A stretch of DNA of 64,000 nt from assembly GCA_027886885.1 (NCBI GenBank), contig JAPCJP010000002.1:63285-127284 (forward strand), read 5' to 3'. The notes below the pieces were generated by a model. The model had not been told where the DNA came from. It was given only the letters and a program-made list of their open reading frames with translations, and did not search any database. Below are positions 32,672-41,993 of the stretch, piece by piece (the stretch's first letter is position 1; each line of letters starts with the position of its first letter). This stretch comes from Nitrososphaerota archaeon. Lineage in GTDB: Archaea; Thermoproteota; Nitrososphaeria; Nitrososphaerales; Gagatemarchaeaceae. The position numbers and the translations under genes were made by a program.

Positions 32672-34069
32672 TCAGGTGGTAGGTGACGAAAGGAGCCCGA
32701 AGAAACGGGCGTAGGCCTCTATGCCCTTGTAGTATGTGGGCAGGTGGAGCCCTTCGTTGGGAGCGTGCAGCTTGTCATCGGCCAGCCCGCAACCTAGTAC
32801 CACCGTGTTCACACCTAGATGGTTCTTGAGCAGGCCTACCACCGGGATGCTCCCGCCCTCGAGCTCGAAGAAGGGCTTGGCGCCGTAGGATTGTTCCAGG
32901 GCCTTGGAGGCGGCCCTGAGCTGGGGCGTGTTCCGCTCGACGATGGCGTATGGTCCGGTCGAGATCCTCTTGATGTCCACCGTCACAGTCGGAGGAGCGT
33001 ACTGCCGGAAGTAGTCGCGCAAGGACGCGTCAATCTGAGCCGATTCCTGATAGGGGACGGTCCTCATGGATATTTTCACCATGGCTGTCGCCGGAAGGAC
33101 CGTCTTCTGGCCGACGCCGGTGAACCCGGACAGCATGCCGTTCACCTCCAGCGTGGGCCTGATACCGACCCTCTCGGACGATGTGAACCCCTTCTCCCCA
33201 TATAGTGTCTTCACGCCGGCAGACTTGCGCCATTCGTCGTCGGTGAATCCGTGGCCGTTCAGCTCATCCCTCTCCTCCTGTGAAACCGTCCGGACCTTGT
33301 CGTAGAACCCTCTGAGCGTGACCCTGCCGTCGTCATCGTGAAGGCCGTCGATCAGCCCCGCGAGGACCACCGCGGGGTTGGCCACAGCGCCGCCGTACCT
33401 GCCCGAGTGAAGGTCAGACTCCGCGCCACGGACCCAGACTTCAAAGTATTCGAGCCCCCGGAGGCCATAGACCATTGACGGCTTGTCCGGCGCAGCGATG
33501 CCGCCGTCGCAGTTGAGGCAGAACGTCGAAGTCAGCTTTTCCTTGTTCTTCGCTATGAAAGCTTCCAGGTGGGGAGACCCCAGCTCTTCTTCTCCTTCGA
33601 AGAAGAACCTGACGTTGACGGGGAGTCCCCCGGTCTTCGTCATCCATGCCTCGAGGCTCTTCAGGACCGCATGACCTTGCCCCTTCATGTCCGCGGCGCC
33701 ACGTGCGAAGAGCCTGTCACCCCTCATCGTGGGGGTGAAGGGAGGCGAGAGCCACTCATTGAGGGGGTCGACGGGCTGGACGTCGTAGTGGCCGTACACG
33801 AGGACGATGGGAGAGCCCGGGGGCGCCTTGAGCCACTCTCCGTACACGACGGGATGGCCCTCCGTCGGCAGGATGGCTGTGTTCGCGAACTGCATCTTTT
33901 CGAGCTGAGCCTTCAGCCACTGTGCTGCGCGCTCCATGTCCTTCTTGTTCTCGGGCAGCGTGGAGATGCTCGGTATGGACACGTACTCCTTGAGTTCGGA
34001 AAGATACCTGTCGTGGTTCAGTCTCACGTATGCGACGACCGCTTCGCTCTTGGCTTCATTGCTGCTCAT
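32672..34069 (-). CDS. M20 family metallopeptidase (dipeptidase-like)
   Basis: This 465-aa zinc peptidase shows VLVYGHYDVQPVDPLNEW (first metal His and the catalytic Asp), RGAADMKGQGHA (bridging Asp), FFFEGEEELGSP (Glu base and metal Glu), and the lid-domain GGSIPVV near the C-terminus. It resembles the carnosine dipeptidase/cytosolic non-specific dipeptidase branch. It would cleave dipeptides or deacylate small peptides in the cytosol. The frame is open about 1 kb farther upstream, but that part is out of phase with the neighbour's coding frame; ATG 34069 starts the recognisable protein. Confidence 0.9.
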   Translation of the reverse strand: MSSNEAKSEAVVAYVRLNHDRYLSELKEYVSIPSISTLPENKKDMERAAQWLKAQLEKMQFANTAILPTEGHPVVYGEWLKAPPGSPIVLVYGHYDVQPVDPLNEWLSPPFTPTMRGDRLFARGAADMKGQGHAVLKSLEAWMTKTGGLPVNVRFFFEGEEELGSPHLEAFIAKNKEKLTSTFCLNCDGGIAAPDKPSMVYGLRGLEYFEVWVRGAESDLHSGRYGGAVANPAVVLAGLIDGLHDDDGRVTLRGFYDKVRTVSQEERDELNGHGFTDDEWRKSAGVKTLYGEKGFTSSERVGIRPTLEVNGMLSGFTGVGQKTVLPATAMVKISMRTVPYQESAQIDASLRDYFRQYAPPTVTVDIKRISTGPYAIVERNTPQLRAASKALEQSYGAKPFFELEGGSIPVVGLLKNHLGVNTVVLGCGLADDKLHAPNEGLHLPTYYKGIEAYARFFGLLSSPTT

Positions 34070-34158
34070 TTCGCTCACCGGTTCCTGTCGCCCAGTGTGG
34101 AACCCCCCGTTCAAAAGCTTGACGAAGGGCGGACGAAAGGTCGTAGAGGGACTCCGGA

Positions 34159-34998
34159 TCATGAACCGGATATGGTGGAGATGGCGTTCTGATTGGGACA
34201 GGCGCCGACCCACTCGAAGTAGCGAGTGGTGTTGGAAACGTTCGTCCATGTGACCGTGGCCATCAGCTTGGCTCCGGAGCTCAGCTGATTGGTCGGGCTT
34301 ATGCTCTGGCCTTTGAGCACGATCGGGATCCACAGGGTCCCATTGTTGACCCCGACCACGACAACGTTCACCGGGAAGGGGGAGGTGTTGTTCAGCGAGA
34401 GGACCCAGGTTGCCAGGTTCGTAGAGTTGTTCACGGTTAACGCGTCTGTCTGGAAGTTCACGGCGTAGCTGGAGTTCGTGTAGCACGACGGAGGGACGGG
34501 GATTTGGCTTGGGACCGTGCCCGTGACTGTGATGTTTGACCCGTCTGCGAATGTCGCATGTATCGTCATAGGGTAGGTGCTCCCGTTCGTGAAGGGGAGG
34601 CTCCCAGGTCGGAGGACGGTGAGGTTCAACGCTATCTGGTTGGGATAGAGGACGTTCTTCGGTGTTATGGGAGCCCCTCCGTTGACCGCGAACTGGAGAT
34701 CGGGCAACCCGGGGACCGTTCCCGTAAGGGAAGTGATGGGCTGGGTCCCTTTGTTCTGAACCCAGAACAGGCCGGAAGCTATGCTCGTCTCGTTGCCCGA
34801 AGTGTTCGTGGCGCTCAGCACGCCGCTCAGGATCTGAATCGAGTGTACCGGTCTCGGGTTGTTGAGGCTGTAATAGCCGTAGGTTGCTGTCGTCGCAAGG
34901 AGCACAACGATGACGAAGACGATGACCGTCTGCGTCTTTGACCGTCTCGATGATTGTGGTGCGGCTTGGTCGAGGCGACCGCCGTCCGGCGTTGTCAA
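34159..34998 (-). CDS. Membrane-anchored extracytoplasmic beta protein
   Basis: This 279-aa protein has a short Ser/Arg-rich cytoplasmic N-terminus, one membrane helix (about 21-40: VIVFVIVVLLATTATYGYYS) and an external beta-rich domain with many N-x-S/T sites (NTSGNETS, NNSTN, NNTS), likely N-glycosylated. It starts with TTG at 34998, overlapping the stop of the previous gene as TTGA. No enzymatic motif is visible. The long open frame that continues upstream to 35403 is antisense-like noise in another frame of the previous gene. Confidence 0.7.
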   Translation of the reverse strand: MTTPDGGRLDQAAPQSSRRSKTQTVIVFVIVVLLATTATYGYYSLNNPRPVHSIQILSGVLSATNTSGNETSIASGLFWVQNKGTQPITSLTGTVPGLPDLQFAVNGGAPITPKNVLYPNQIALNLTVLRPGSLPFTNGSTYPMTIHATFADGSNITVTGTVPSQIPVPPSCYTNSSYAVNFQTDALTVNNSTNLATWVLSLNNTSPFPVNVVVVGVNNGTLWIPIVLKGQSISPTNQLSSGAKLMATVTWTNVSNTTRYFEWVGACPNQNAISTISGS

Positions 34999-35369
34999 GG
35001 CTCGGGCCGGACCTCTTCCTTCTTTCTGAGGGCGTCCAACGTCGCTTCGTCGACAAGGAATACCCGGTCGGGGGAGAGTTTCTCCTCTTCTCCCGCCATC
35101 ATCAGGATTAAGGACTGCAACTCTCTCTCCTTTTTCACCATGAAGGACACGGGCGCGCCGGTCATATCCGAGGTTGGCCGCCGCTGAGCGTCGAAGACGG
35201 TGTAGTCGAGCAATGTCATCAATTGGGGACCGTCCCTCCTGAAGGCCGCATAGATCGAGCCCGTCTTCCGTTGCGTCCCATGCGGCCTCTTTTTGGTCAG
35301 ACTCAAGGTGCGGTAGCCCTTCCGCGGAGCCCCTTCCTCTGGACTTTGAAAAGTTTCGCCCGAGACCAT
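34995..35369 (-). CDS. Conserved-looking small cytosolic protein coupled to a membrane protein
   Basis: This 124-aa protein starts with ATG about 24 nt after an AGCTTATC TATA-like element. It has a charged N-terminus, a beta-rich middle (LLDYTVFDAQRRPTSDMTGA) and an acidic/Lys C-terminal helix (DEATLDALRKKEEVR). No family is recognised. Its TGA overlaps the TTG of the next gene, so the two are probably made together. It is divergent from the 35428 gene. Confidence 0.6.
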   Translation of the reverse strand: MVSGETFQSPEEGAPRKGYRTLSLTKKRPHGTQRKTGSIYAAFRRDGPQLMTLLDYTVFDAQRRPTSDMTGAPVSFMVKKERELQSLILMMAGEEEKLSPDRVFLVDEATLDALRKKEEVRPEP

Positions 35370-35427
35370 CTTCGCGGCAGCCTGTTTCGATAAGCTCGCT
35401 CAAAGTTTATCTGCGAATCGCGCCCCT

Positions 35428-35925
35428 TTGAGCGCCGTGGCCGCTCTCGGGTATTCTGACCTCCTGAGCCTCGTGCAGTCGATCGCCCTGATAGGAGCTC
35501 TTGGTGTGACGGTCTACTTTTCCAGGCTACAGGTGCAGGCTCAGAGGGTTAACCTGGAGACGAGAGTCCTCAACGACCTCGACGATAAAATCCACCACCT
35601 GCTTGGAGTGTTCCTGCAAGACCCAAAACTCCTTAAGATAATCGTAGACGCTCCAGACGTCACTAGCGAGCAGCCGGCTGCGTACTACGTCCTCTCCATA
35701 TGCGCTCACGCGTATCACATGAGACAGAGAAAGGTGCTCGGAGACAATGACTGGGCAGGATGGCTCAAATGGATGAAGAACTCCTTCCAGTACGGGACGG
35801 TCGGAAAACATTGGAAGGAAGAGAGGATGGAAGAGTGGTTCGACCCTGCTTTCCGGGAATTTGCGAATAGAGAACTGATGGTTCTCCATCCCGAGGCTTC
35901 GGCACGCCCTCCCACTTCCACATAG
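35428..35925 (+). CDS. Single-pass membrane protein with cytoplasmic helical domain
   Basis: This 165-aa protein has one N-terminal membrane helix (about 12-31, LVQSIALIGALGVTVYFSRL) followed by a cytosolic helical region with FREFANRELMVLHPE near the end. The pattern resembles small membrane proteins in which a helix anchors a DUF-type sensor of unknown function. The start is TTG 35428 or GTG 35437; a GTTTATC element 20-30 nt upstream fits either. Function unknown. Confidence 0.6.
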   Translation: MSAVAALGYSDLLSLVQSIALIGALGVTVYFSRLQVQAQRVNLETRVLNDLDDKIHHLLGVFLQDPKLLKIIVDAPDVTSEQPAAYYVLSICAHAYHMRQRKVLGDNDWAGWLKWMKNSFQYGTVGKHWKEERMEEWFDPAFREFANRELMVLHPEASARPPTST

Positions 35926-36107
35926 TGGTCAACGGGTCGGAGCAGGAGAATGGTAACTGCATTCCGGTCCGCTGGCCCATGTGGAGTAAACCTGAAGAAT
36001 TGTAAAGGTAATGTGTAAGGGCTGAAGGTTCGTCACGGTTAAAGCCGAGCACCTCTGTCTTGCTTTGATTTGCATGCCAACCCGTTCCAGTGGGAGACCT
36101 GATATCC

Positions 36108-37286
36108 ATGGCTAGATTGTTCGCTCGTCCCAGGATTTCGAGCAAGAAGGGTTCGGGCGGAATACAAGTGACCTTCAAGCAGAAGCCATACACGAATCAA
36201 ACATTTCACCCCCTCCCACCGCCCACGGGCGCTCCTCCTTTCCGTGTCGACCTCGCGGACGTGCTTCCGAGCAGTGTGATGGCAAACATAGTCAAGTCCG
36301 GGAGCCTCACGATCCACGTGGTCGGCGACACCGGAGGCGTGAGCAACCCCGTGCCTCAGCAACTCGTAGCCGACGCTCTTGAACGCGACTTGGGCCAGAC
36401 TGGTCCGCAGGTCCCGAGTTTCTTTTACGTCCTCGGCGACGTGATATACTATTATGGAGAGGCGGCGAACTATTACCCTCAGTTCTACGAGCCCTACTCC
36501 CACTATACCGCCCCGATTTTCGCCATCCCCGGGAACCACGACGGCGACCTCACTGTGCCAGCGCCCCAGGGCGTGACCTCGCTCGAGGCGTTTGTGAACA
36601 ACTTTTGCGCGACGACCCCGCACGTCACTGCGGACGCAGGTCCCGTTGACAGGGACGCCATGACCCAGCCGAATCCCTATTGGACGCTTCTCACCCCCTT
36701 CTCGACGATGATCGGGCTGTACTCCAACGTCCCGGAGGGAGGGGTGATCATGGAGGACCAGAGTGAATGGTTGGCCTCGGAGCTTGGGGAGGCGCCGACG
36801 GACAGGGCGCTGGTCGTCTCCGTCCACCATCCATCGTTCTCAGCAGATACAGCCCACGGCGGGAGCGAGACCATGCTGAACACCCTGGACGCAGCGTTCG
36901 AGGAAGCCGGAAGGTACCCGGACATCGTGCTGTCCGGACACGTCCACAACTACCAGCGGTACACCCGGCAGGTGGCCGGTCGCGACATCCCTTACATCGT
37001 CGCCGGGACGGGCGGCTACTTCAACCTGTACAGTCTCCAGACCAATCCCGACGGGAGTCAGCTGGAAGTCCCGCTGCAGACGGCCACGGAGGGCGTGACC
37101 CTCGAGAACTACTGGGTCCAGAGCCACGGGTACATGGAGATGACCTTCCAAAAGGGGATGGTCACGGGACAGTTCTATGCGGTCGCCGAATCTAGCCAGC
37201 CTAATCCCGGACAGTCCACGCGGATTGACACGTTCTCGGTCGACCTGACTCAGAACAAGCTGGTCAGGAGCACAAGACGACCCTAG
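36108..37286 (+). CDS. Calcineurin-like metallophosphoesterase
   Basis: This 392-aa enzyme carries the full metal-site set: VVGDTGG, YVLGDVIYYYG, FAIPGNHDGD, SVHHPSF and LSGHVHNYQRY. It resembles purple-acid-phosphatase-like or cyclic nucleotide phosphodiesterase members but lacks a signal peptide, so it probably acts in the cytosol. ATG 36108 is preferred to GTG 36090 because GGGAGACC lies just upstream. The N-terminal 45 residues are basic and unstructured. The C-terminal beta domain (about 300-392) may contact substrate. Confidence 0.87.
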   Translation: MARLFARPRISSKKGSGGIQVTFKQKPYTNQTFHPLPPPTGAPPFRVDLADVLPSSVMANIVKSGSLTIHVVGDTGGVSNPVPQQLVADALERDLGQTGPQVPSFFYVLGDVIYYYGEAANYYPQFYEPYSHYTAPIFAIPGNHDGDLTVPAPQGVTSLEAFVNNFCATTPHVTADAGPVDRDAMTQPNPYWTLLTPFSTMIGLYSNVPEGGVIMEDQSEWLASELGEAPTDRALVVSVHHPSFSADTAHGGSETMLNTLDAAFEEAGRYPDIVLSGHVHNYQRYTRQVAGRDIPYIVAGTGGYFNLYSLQTNPDGSQLEVPLQTATEGVTLENYWVQSHGYMEMTFQKGMVTGQFYAVAESSQPNPGQSTRIDTFSVDLTQNKLVRSTRRP

Positions 37287-37440
37287 AGTGGCATGTGGAG
37301 AATTGACGTTGTTTGGGACCATCATGGTTAAATACGCGGCCGACCAGTTCTAGCATTACAGGCAAGCCAGGTTCGACGATTCGGAGCGTTCAAGGTTTCT
37401 GATTCTCTGACAAGGATTTTCCTGTAGAAGCAAAAAACAA

Positions 37441-38694
37441 ATGAGTACGTTCGAAGAAATGAAGCTAGACCCTCTGTTACTCAGAGGAGTCACAGGCATG
37501 GGTTTCACCAAACCTTCTCCCATCCAAGAGAAGGCGATAGGTCCGCTGATGATGGGTAAGGACGTGATAGGGCAGGCCAAGACCGGTTCTGGAAAGACCG
37601 CGGCCTTCTCGCTGCCGCTCTTGCAGTCCATCGATAGGAGAAACCCCCGGGTCCAGGCCCTTGTCATGGCGCCCACGAGGGAGCTCGCGGTGCAGATCAC
37701 AGAGGAGATGAGGAAGCTCGCGGTCCACACAGGCGTGAGGATAGTGACGATCTACGGAGGACAGCCGATCGGCATGCAAAGAGACCAGCTGAGGCGCGGG
37801 GCCCAGGTAGTCGTCGGCACCACGGGACGGCTGACGGACCACATCAACCGCAGGTGGCTCGACCTCGGGGCGGTCAAGTTCGTCGTCCTAGACGAGGCGG
37901 ACACCATGCTCGACATGGGGTTCATCGACGACGTTGACTTCATCCTCTCGCATATCCCGGGTAAGAGGCAGCTCTGCATCTTCTCGGCAACGATGCCGCA
38001 CAAGATCACCGAGCTATCAAGGAAGTACATGACCAACCCGGAGAAGTTCTTGATCAATTCGGACGAGCCCTCCGTCGAGACGCTCGACCAGTATTATGCC
38101 GTGGTCAAGCACGACGAGAAGCTGACGTTTCTCATCGACCTATTGAAGAAGGAGCGACCTGCGAGCACGATCATATTCAGGAGGACCAAGCGTGGGGCCG
38201 ACAAGCTCGCTATGGACCTTCACAGAGGAGGGTACGAGGTCGTGCCTCTCCACGGGAACCTCTCACAGAACCAGAGGGACCGGTACATGGAAGCGTTCAG
38301 GAAGGGCAGAGCTGACATACTCGTCGCCACGGACATCGCAAGCAGGGGCATAGACGTGTCCCAGGTGGCCTGCGTCGTGAATTTCGACGTCCCCGTCGAC
38401 CCCTTGATCTACTTCCACAGGGTGGGGAGGACGGCCAGAGCAGGGAGGCAGGGGAAGGCATACTCCTTCGTCTCCAGGGAGGAGTCCGGTGACTTTGCCC
38501 GCATACTTCGGATGACCAAGGCACCCATCCAGCCCATGAGGCCGGAGGACAAGCTTCACACGTTCGACCCGAACCAGGCGAGCAGCTTCCGCAGCGGCGG
38601 ACAGGGGAGGCCAAACAATCGCGGCCAACACCGCCCGAACGCGAGCGGGCGTCCCACCTGGAAGCGGTACCACTCGGGTCCGGCGCGAAGATAG
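37441..38694 (+). CDS. DEAD-box RNA helicase
   Basis: This 417-aa ATP-dependent RNA helicase has the Q motif (GFTKPSPIQ), motif I AKTGSGKT, Ia APTRELA, II DEAD, III SAT, V TDIASRGID and VI HRVGRTARAG. The C-terminal tail (380-417) is rich in Arg, Gly and Asn and probably binds RNA. The nearest TATA-like element (GTTAAATAC at 37327-37336) is about 110 nt upstream, so the message may carry an 80-nt leader, longer than for most genes here; cold-induced helicases often have such leaders, but that is inference. Confidence 0.95.
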   Translation: MSTFEEMKLDPLLLRGVTGMGFTKPSPIQEKAIGPLMMGKDVIGQAKTGSGKTAAFSLPLLQSIDRRNPRVQALVMAPTRELAVQITEEMRKLAVHTGVRIVTIYGGQPIGMQRDQLRRGAQVVVGTTGRLTDHINRRWLDLGAVKFVVLDEADTMLDMGFIDDVDFILSHIPGKRQLCIFSATMPHKITELSRKYMTNPEKFLINSDEPSVETLDQYYAVVKHDEKLTFLIDLLKKERPASTIIFRRTKRGADKLAMDLHRGGYEVVPLHGNLSQNQRDRYMEAFRKGRADILVATDIASRGIDVSQVACVVNFDVPVDPLIYFHRVGRTARAGRQGKAYSFVSREESGDFARILRMTKAPIQPMRPEDKLHTFDPNQASSFRSGGQGRPNNRGQHRPNASGRPTWKRYHSGPARR

Positions 38695-38773
38695 CTCGCC
38701 AGGCAGGACGTTTCCGGTCCTTAAGGGCCCATCCGAGCCACACAGAAAACCTGGGTCCAGCCGACCCTGCCGT

Positions 38774-38782
38774 TTTTTATAG
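38774..38782 (+). promoter_or_regulatory. TATA element of the 38801 surface-protein gene
   Basis: TTTTTTATA is centred about 24 nt upstream of ATG 38801, a standard archaeal promoter spacing for a leaderless message. Confidence 0.55.
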
Positions 38783-38800
38783 GCGAGGGTCAATGAAGGT

Positions 38801-39538
38801 ATGATGGGTCGCGCTATCTCGACCACGGTGGCCACAGCGCTCGTCATAGGTCTCTTGATAGGCGGGGTCGCTGCTTTTGCGCTACCCGCCCTCGCCGCTG
38901 ACCTGAAGCCAGCCACGATAACGATCACGGACGTCTCGACCACCACGGCGACCAGCACCAGTGTGAGCACGACCACCGCTACGAGCACGAGCACATCCAC
39001 AACCACTAGCACAACCTTGCTCGTGGACACCTTGACGAGCACCCAGGTCGTACTCCAGACCACGACTTTCACTTCAACCACCACCGAACCTGGGAGCACC
39101 TCTTCCCTGTCAAGCCCGGTCGTCCTGTATGGCACGCTCACGGTGCCGAGCGGCTCTGGAGCGGGCATCCTGGTGATAACGGTCGACAACGAGGGGAGCG
39201 TCCCAATCAATGCGGTCACCGTGGCTGTAGACTATGAGGACTCGGGCCTGTCACTCTCCTTCGCGCCCATGGGCGGTGGATTTGGAGGAGACGCGGTCCC
39301 CGGAGGCGGACCAGTGACGGTCCTTTGCGGTCCGGCGATGGCGGTAGGTTGCGAGCCGTTTGACGCTGATGCGATTCCACCCGGGATGTCTGCGAGCGTC
39401 ATCGCCGATATCATTGTGAACCCACCCTTCTCAATGGGCGCGACCGCTGGCACATCCTACACGTTCAGCGTCAGCACATACCTCGGCTCCAGCACTCTGC
39501 CCTACATCGTGACCTTCGGCGTTACGGCACAGGTCTAG
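38801..39538 (+). CDS. Secreted or N-anchored Thr/Ser-rich protein
   Basis: This 245-aa protein has an N-terminal hydrophobic segment (TALVIGLLIGGVAAFALPALAA), a Thr/Ser-rich stalk (about 45-105), and a beta-sandwich-like domain (about 108-245) with GILVITVDNEGSVPINAVTV, typical of archaeal surface proteins. Two cysteines near 160-170 could form a disulphide. No C-terminal anchor is present, so the N-terminal helix may stay as the anchor. It overlaps the convergent CHAD gene by 4 nt at the 3-prime ends. Confidence 0.7.
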   Translation: MMGRAISTTVATALVIGLLIGGVAAFALPALAADLKPATITITDVSTTTATSTSVSTTTATSTSTSTTTSTTLLVDTLTSTQVVLQTTTFTSTTTEPGSTSSLSSPVVLYGTLTVPSGSGAGILVITVDNEGSVPINAVTVAVDYEDSGLSLSFAPMGGGFGGDAVPGGGPVTVLCGPAMAVGCEPFDADAIPPGMSASVIADIIVNPPFSMGATAGTSYTFSVSTYLGSSTLPYIVTFGVTAQV

Positions 39539-40392
39539 GGCATCGACAGCTGGCTTGCTGCTCGAAAACCTTCGTACTTCTGCTTGCGCCTTTGTGTCGC
39601 GGCGTGGATCAGGTCCTTGGATTGGGGCGCTCTGTCTCTCAGATACGCCCTGACGACGTCCCAATCGTGTACCTCTCCCAGGGTGTCGCTCCACAGCTCC
39701 AGGGTCTTCAGGACGTTCTCGCGCTTCTTGTCGTTTCCCGCTGCCTCGAGAGTATAGCGTAGCTTTTTGCATCCGACCCGGAGGTTGTGAAGTTCCCCCT
39801 CGTTGGTCTCGTCCTCGAATATGAACGATGCGCTCCGATTGATATCCTCGACCAATTCGCTCACCACAGACTTGAACCGCCTCTCCAGTTGCCTTCGTCC
39901 GACCTTTTCGCCCAGATCCTCTGTGAGAGAGGCGTCACGGAGCCTCCTGGCGGACTTTTCCGCCTTCTTCAGAAGCGCTCGCCTGCGCTCGCGCAGGTCC
40001 GCCAGAAGCAAGTTCTGTCTCGGTGTACTGAGCAGTCCCTTGGTCCGTGCGACGATGACGTCCAGGTCCCTGAGCCTCGAGCACAGCCTCGTCGCTTCCT
40101 TGCGGCTTTCGGAGAACTTCAGGGTCGTATCCTGCTTGCGCACTCCCTTCGGTAGCAACCTGACGTGAGCTTGAGCCCTCCTCAATGCGATGCGCAGGTC
40201 ATGGACCTGGTCCTCGTCCTGGTCCTTCTGGAATTTCCTCAGGTGTTTGTCGAGGTCCTCCATGACCAGCGCGAAGCTCTCACAAAAATCGGCTTTTTCG
40301 ATCGATAGTATGTCGTGGTCGACTACTACCGGTCGCATCCGGACTGCGGCAAAGCCCTTGTTTTCTGCAAGATTTCCTGAGGTCGTGGCCAC
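39535..40392 (-). CDS. CHAD domain protein
   Basis: This 285-aa protein is a stand-alone CHAD domain: helical bundles with VHDLRIALRRAQAHVRLL and LHNLRVGCKKLRYTLEAAG, which carry the conserved His, Arg and Lys that bind polyphosphate. CHAD proteins associate with polyphosphate granules and often pair with CYTH phosphatases, but none is adjacent here. It starts with GTG. Confidence 0.9.
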   Translation of the reverse strand: MATTSGNLAENKGFAAVRMRPVVVDHDILSIEKADFCESFALVMEDLDKHLRKFQKDQDEDQVHDLRIALRRAQAHVRLLPKGVRKQDTTLKFSESRKEATRLCSRLRDLDVIVARTKGLLSTPRQNLLLADLRERRRALLKKAEKSARRLRDASLTEDLGEKVGRRQLERRFKSVVSELVEDINRSASFIFEDETNEGELHNLRVGCKKLRYTLEAAGNDKKRENVLKTLELWSDTLGEVHDWDVVRAYLRDRAPQSKDLIHAATQRRKQKYEGFRAASQLSMP

Positions 40393-40482
40393 TCAGTACC
40401 TACCCTCCGTCAGTGAAGCCCCTCTCTGGCCACATGATGCACGAGTCCATCATCGATAGCGGGTGCTCCGCCAGACCGACCC

Positions 40483-41916
40483 CTAAGTTCCATTGGAGCG
40501 CCTTTGAACCGTCGCCCCAACTGAAGGGGCTCCCCTCGAAGCGGCACGGTGCCTGATGAGGAGGTATGAGGCGGCTAGAAGGAGTGTGAAGAGGGCCGCG
40601 GTGACGAACTGGTAGGGGAAGACCGGGACGCCGCCTCCGCTGCTGCTCGAGCTTGAGCTCGATGTGGTACTTGTGGTAGGGGCGCTGCTACTGCTGCTGG
40701 TGCTGGTGCTGGTGCTCGGAGGCGACGATGACGTCGTACTACTCTCCGTCGTGGAGGTCGTTGCTCCACTGGAATAAGTCAGGGGGTCGCTGTACTCGAG
40801 CACCCTGGAAAAGCCGGGGTCGGCGACCCAAAGGTTGTTCGAGGAATCGAACGCCAAGCCTTCAGGATAGCCCAACTGGGTTTGCGTGGCGTTTATGCCT
40901 CCGAAGAAGTAGGAGTACTGGCCGATGAGGTCGGTCGCGTTCATAGCGTTCGAGAACGGTTTGGCAAACTCCAGCACTCGACTGTTGCCCGAGTCGGATA
41001 CCCAGAGGTTCCCGGAGTTGTCGAAGGCGATTGCTTCGGGCAGCGTGATCAAGGATTGCGTGTCGTTCCCGCCGAACGACGTGAAGTTCATCGCGCCGAT
41101 GACCTGGCTTGCCTCCTCGCCGTTGGAGAGAGGTTGGGCGAACTCCATTATCCGGCTGTTCTCGGTGTCCGCCACCCACGCGTTCCCGGCGGCGTCGAAG
41201 GCGATATCCTCGGGTTGGGATAGGTTGGCCCTCGCCTCATTGTCGGTGGCGGCAGTGAGGCTCGTCTGGCCAAGGACAAGCGAGCCGGCCTCGTTGGTGG
41301 TAAGGGGGGCGCTGTACTCTACGACACGGTTGTCTCCGGAGTCGGACACCCACAGGTTGCCCGAATGGTCGAAAGCGATACCGTAGGGCTCATACAGATT
41401 GGTCGAGTTGGGTTGTCCATCGGAGTACTCTCCGATGACCGTGCTCAAGTTCTCGCCCATGGTGAACGGGGCCTTGAACTCGACGATGCTGTCGTTCTGG
41501 CTGTCGGCGACCCAGAGGTTGCCGCTGGCGTCGAAGGCGATGCCGTTGGGGCTGCAGACATAGTTGAGACCTGTGTCGGCGCACCCGTTGGTAGCGAAGT
41601 TGGGCGACCCGACCTCGAGCGTGGCCGCCTCATCGGTCGTGAAGGGCGGAGCATACTCTGTCACGTAGCTGTTATTGTAGTCCGAGACCCACAGGTCGCC
41701 AGACCTGTCGAAGGCGAGGAACTCCGGTTCGCTGAACCCGCCTGGGCCTGTCGCGGAGACGTATGAGGTGAAGTCTTGCTGGCCCAAGACCAACGAGGCG
41801 GGCTCCGGGTTTATCGTGGGCGGGGGCTGCGAATGGACGGAACCGACCGAGCTCATGGTGAGCAGGAGAGCTACCGCCAACGAGAATAGGATCCTCCTGG
41901 TATTGTCGCCCTTCAA
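40483..41916 (-). CDS. Secreted NHL-repeat propeller protein with GGGVPVFPY C-terminal signal
   Basis: This 477-aa surface protein has a signal peptide (about 8-29), then six NHL-type repeats (P-x-(G/A)-IAFDxSGNLWVxDSxNxRVxEY pattern) that should close into a beta-propeller, a Ser/Thr-rich stalk (about 375-430), and the C-terminal signal GGGVPVFPYQ followed by a membrane helix and RHR. Each blade also contains an FGxxN/TS insert with N-glycosylation sequons. The start is TTG, with ATTAAATAC about 31 nt upstream. A role in binding or catalysis at the cell surface is possible but not shown. Confidence 0.85.
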   Translation of the reverse strand: MKGDNTRRILFSLAVALLLTMSSVGSVHSQPPPTINPEPASLVLGQQDFTSYVSATGPGGFSEPEFLAFDRSGDLWVSDYNNSYVTEYAPPFTTDEAATLEVGSPNFATNGCADTGLNYVCSPNGIAFDASGNLWVADSQNDSIVEFKAPFTMGENLSTVIGEYSDGQPNSTNLYEPYGIAFDHSGNLWVSDSGDNRVVEYSAPLTTNEAGSLVLGQTSLTAATDNEARANLSQPEDIAFDAAGNAWVADTENSRIMEFAQPLSNGEEASQVIGAMNFTSFGGNDTQSLITLPEAIAFDNSGNLWVSDSGNSRVLEFAKPFSNAMNATDLIGQYSYFFGGINATQTQLGYPEGLAFDSSNNLWVADPGFSRVLEYSDPLTYSSGATTSTTESSTTSSSPPSTSTSTSSSSSAPTTSTTSSSSSSSSGGGVPVFPYQFVTAALFTLLLAASYLLIRHRAASRGAPSVGATVQRRSNGT

Positions 41917-41993
41917 AGATACCTAATGCGCGAGACTACTGCGTATTTAATCCTGAAGAACGATTATTCTTGAAATTGAAGCCATGAACCTGG

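Noticed and set aside
34070-35056. N-terminal 320-residue extension of the M20 peptidase frame
   Set aside because: It reads across the genes at 34159-34998 and 34995-35369 in the wrong frame; recognisable M20 sequence begins at ATG 34069.
36039-36830. A 263-codon minus-strand frame opposite the metallophosphoesterase
   Set aside because: The plus strand contains all calcineurin-like motifs; the antisense frame lacks family features.
38940-39080. CRISPR-like or tandem repeat DNA in the ACC/AGC-rich tract
   Set aside because: The repetition comes from Thr/Ser codons of a surface-protein stalk; there are no regularly spaced identical repeats with unique spacers anywhere in the window.
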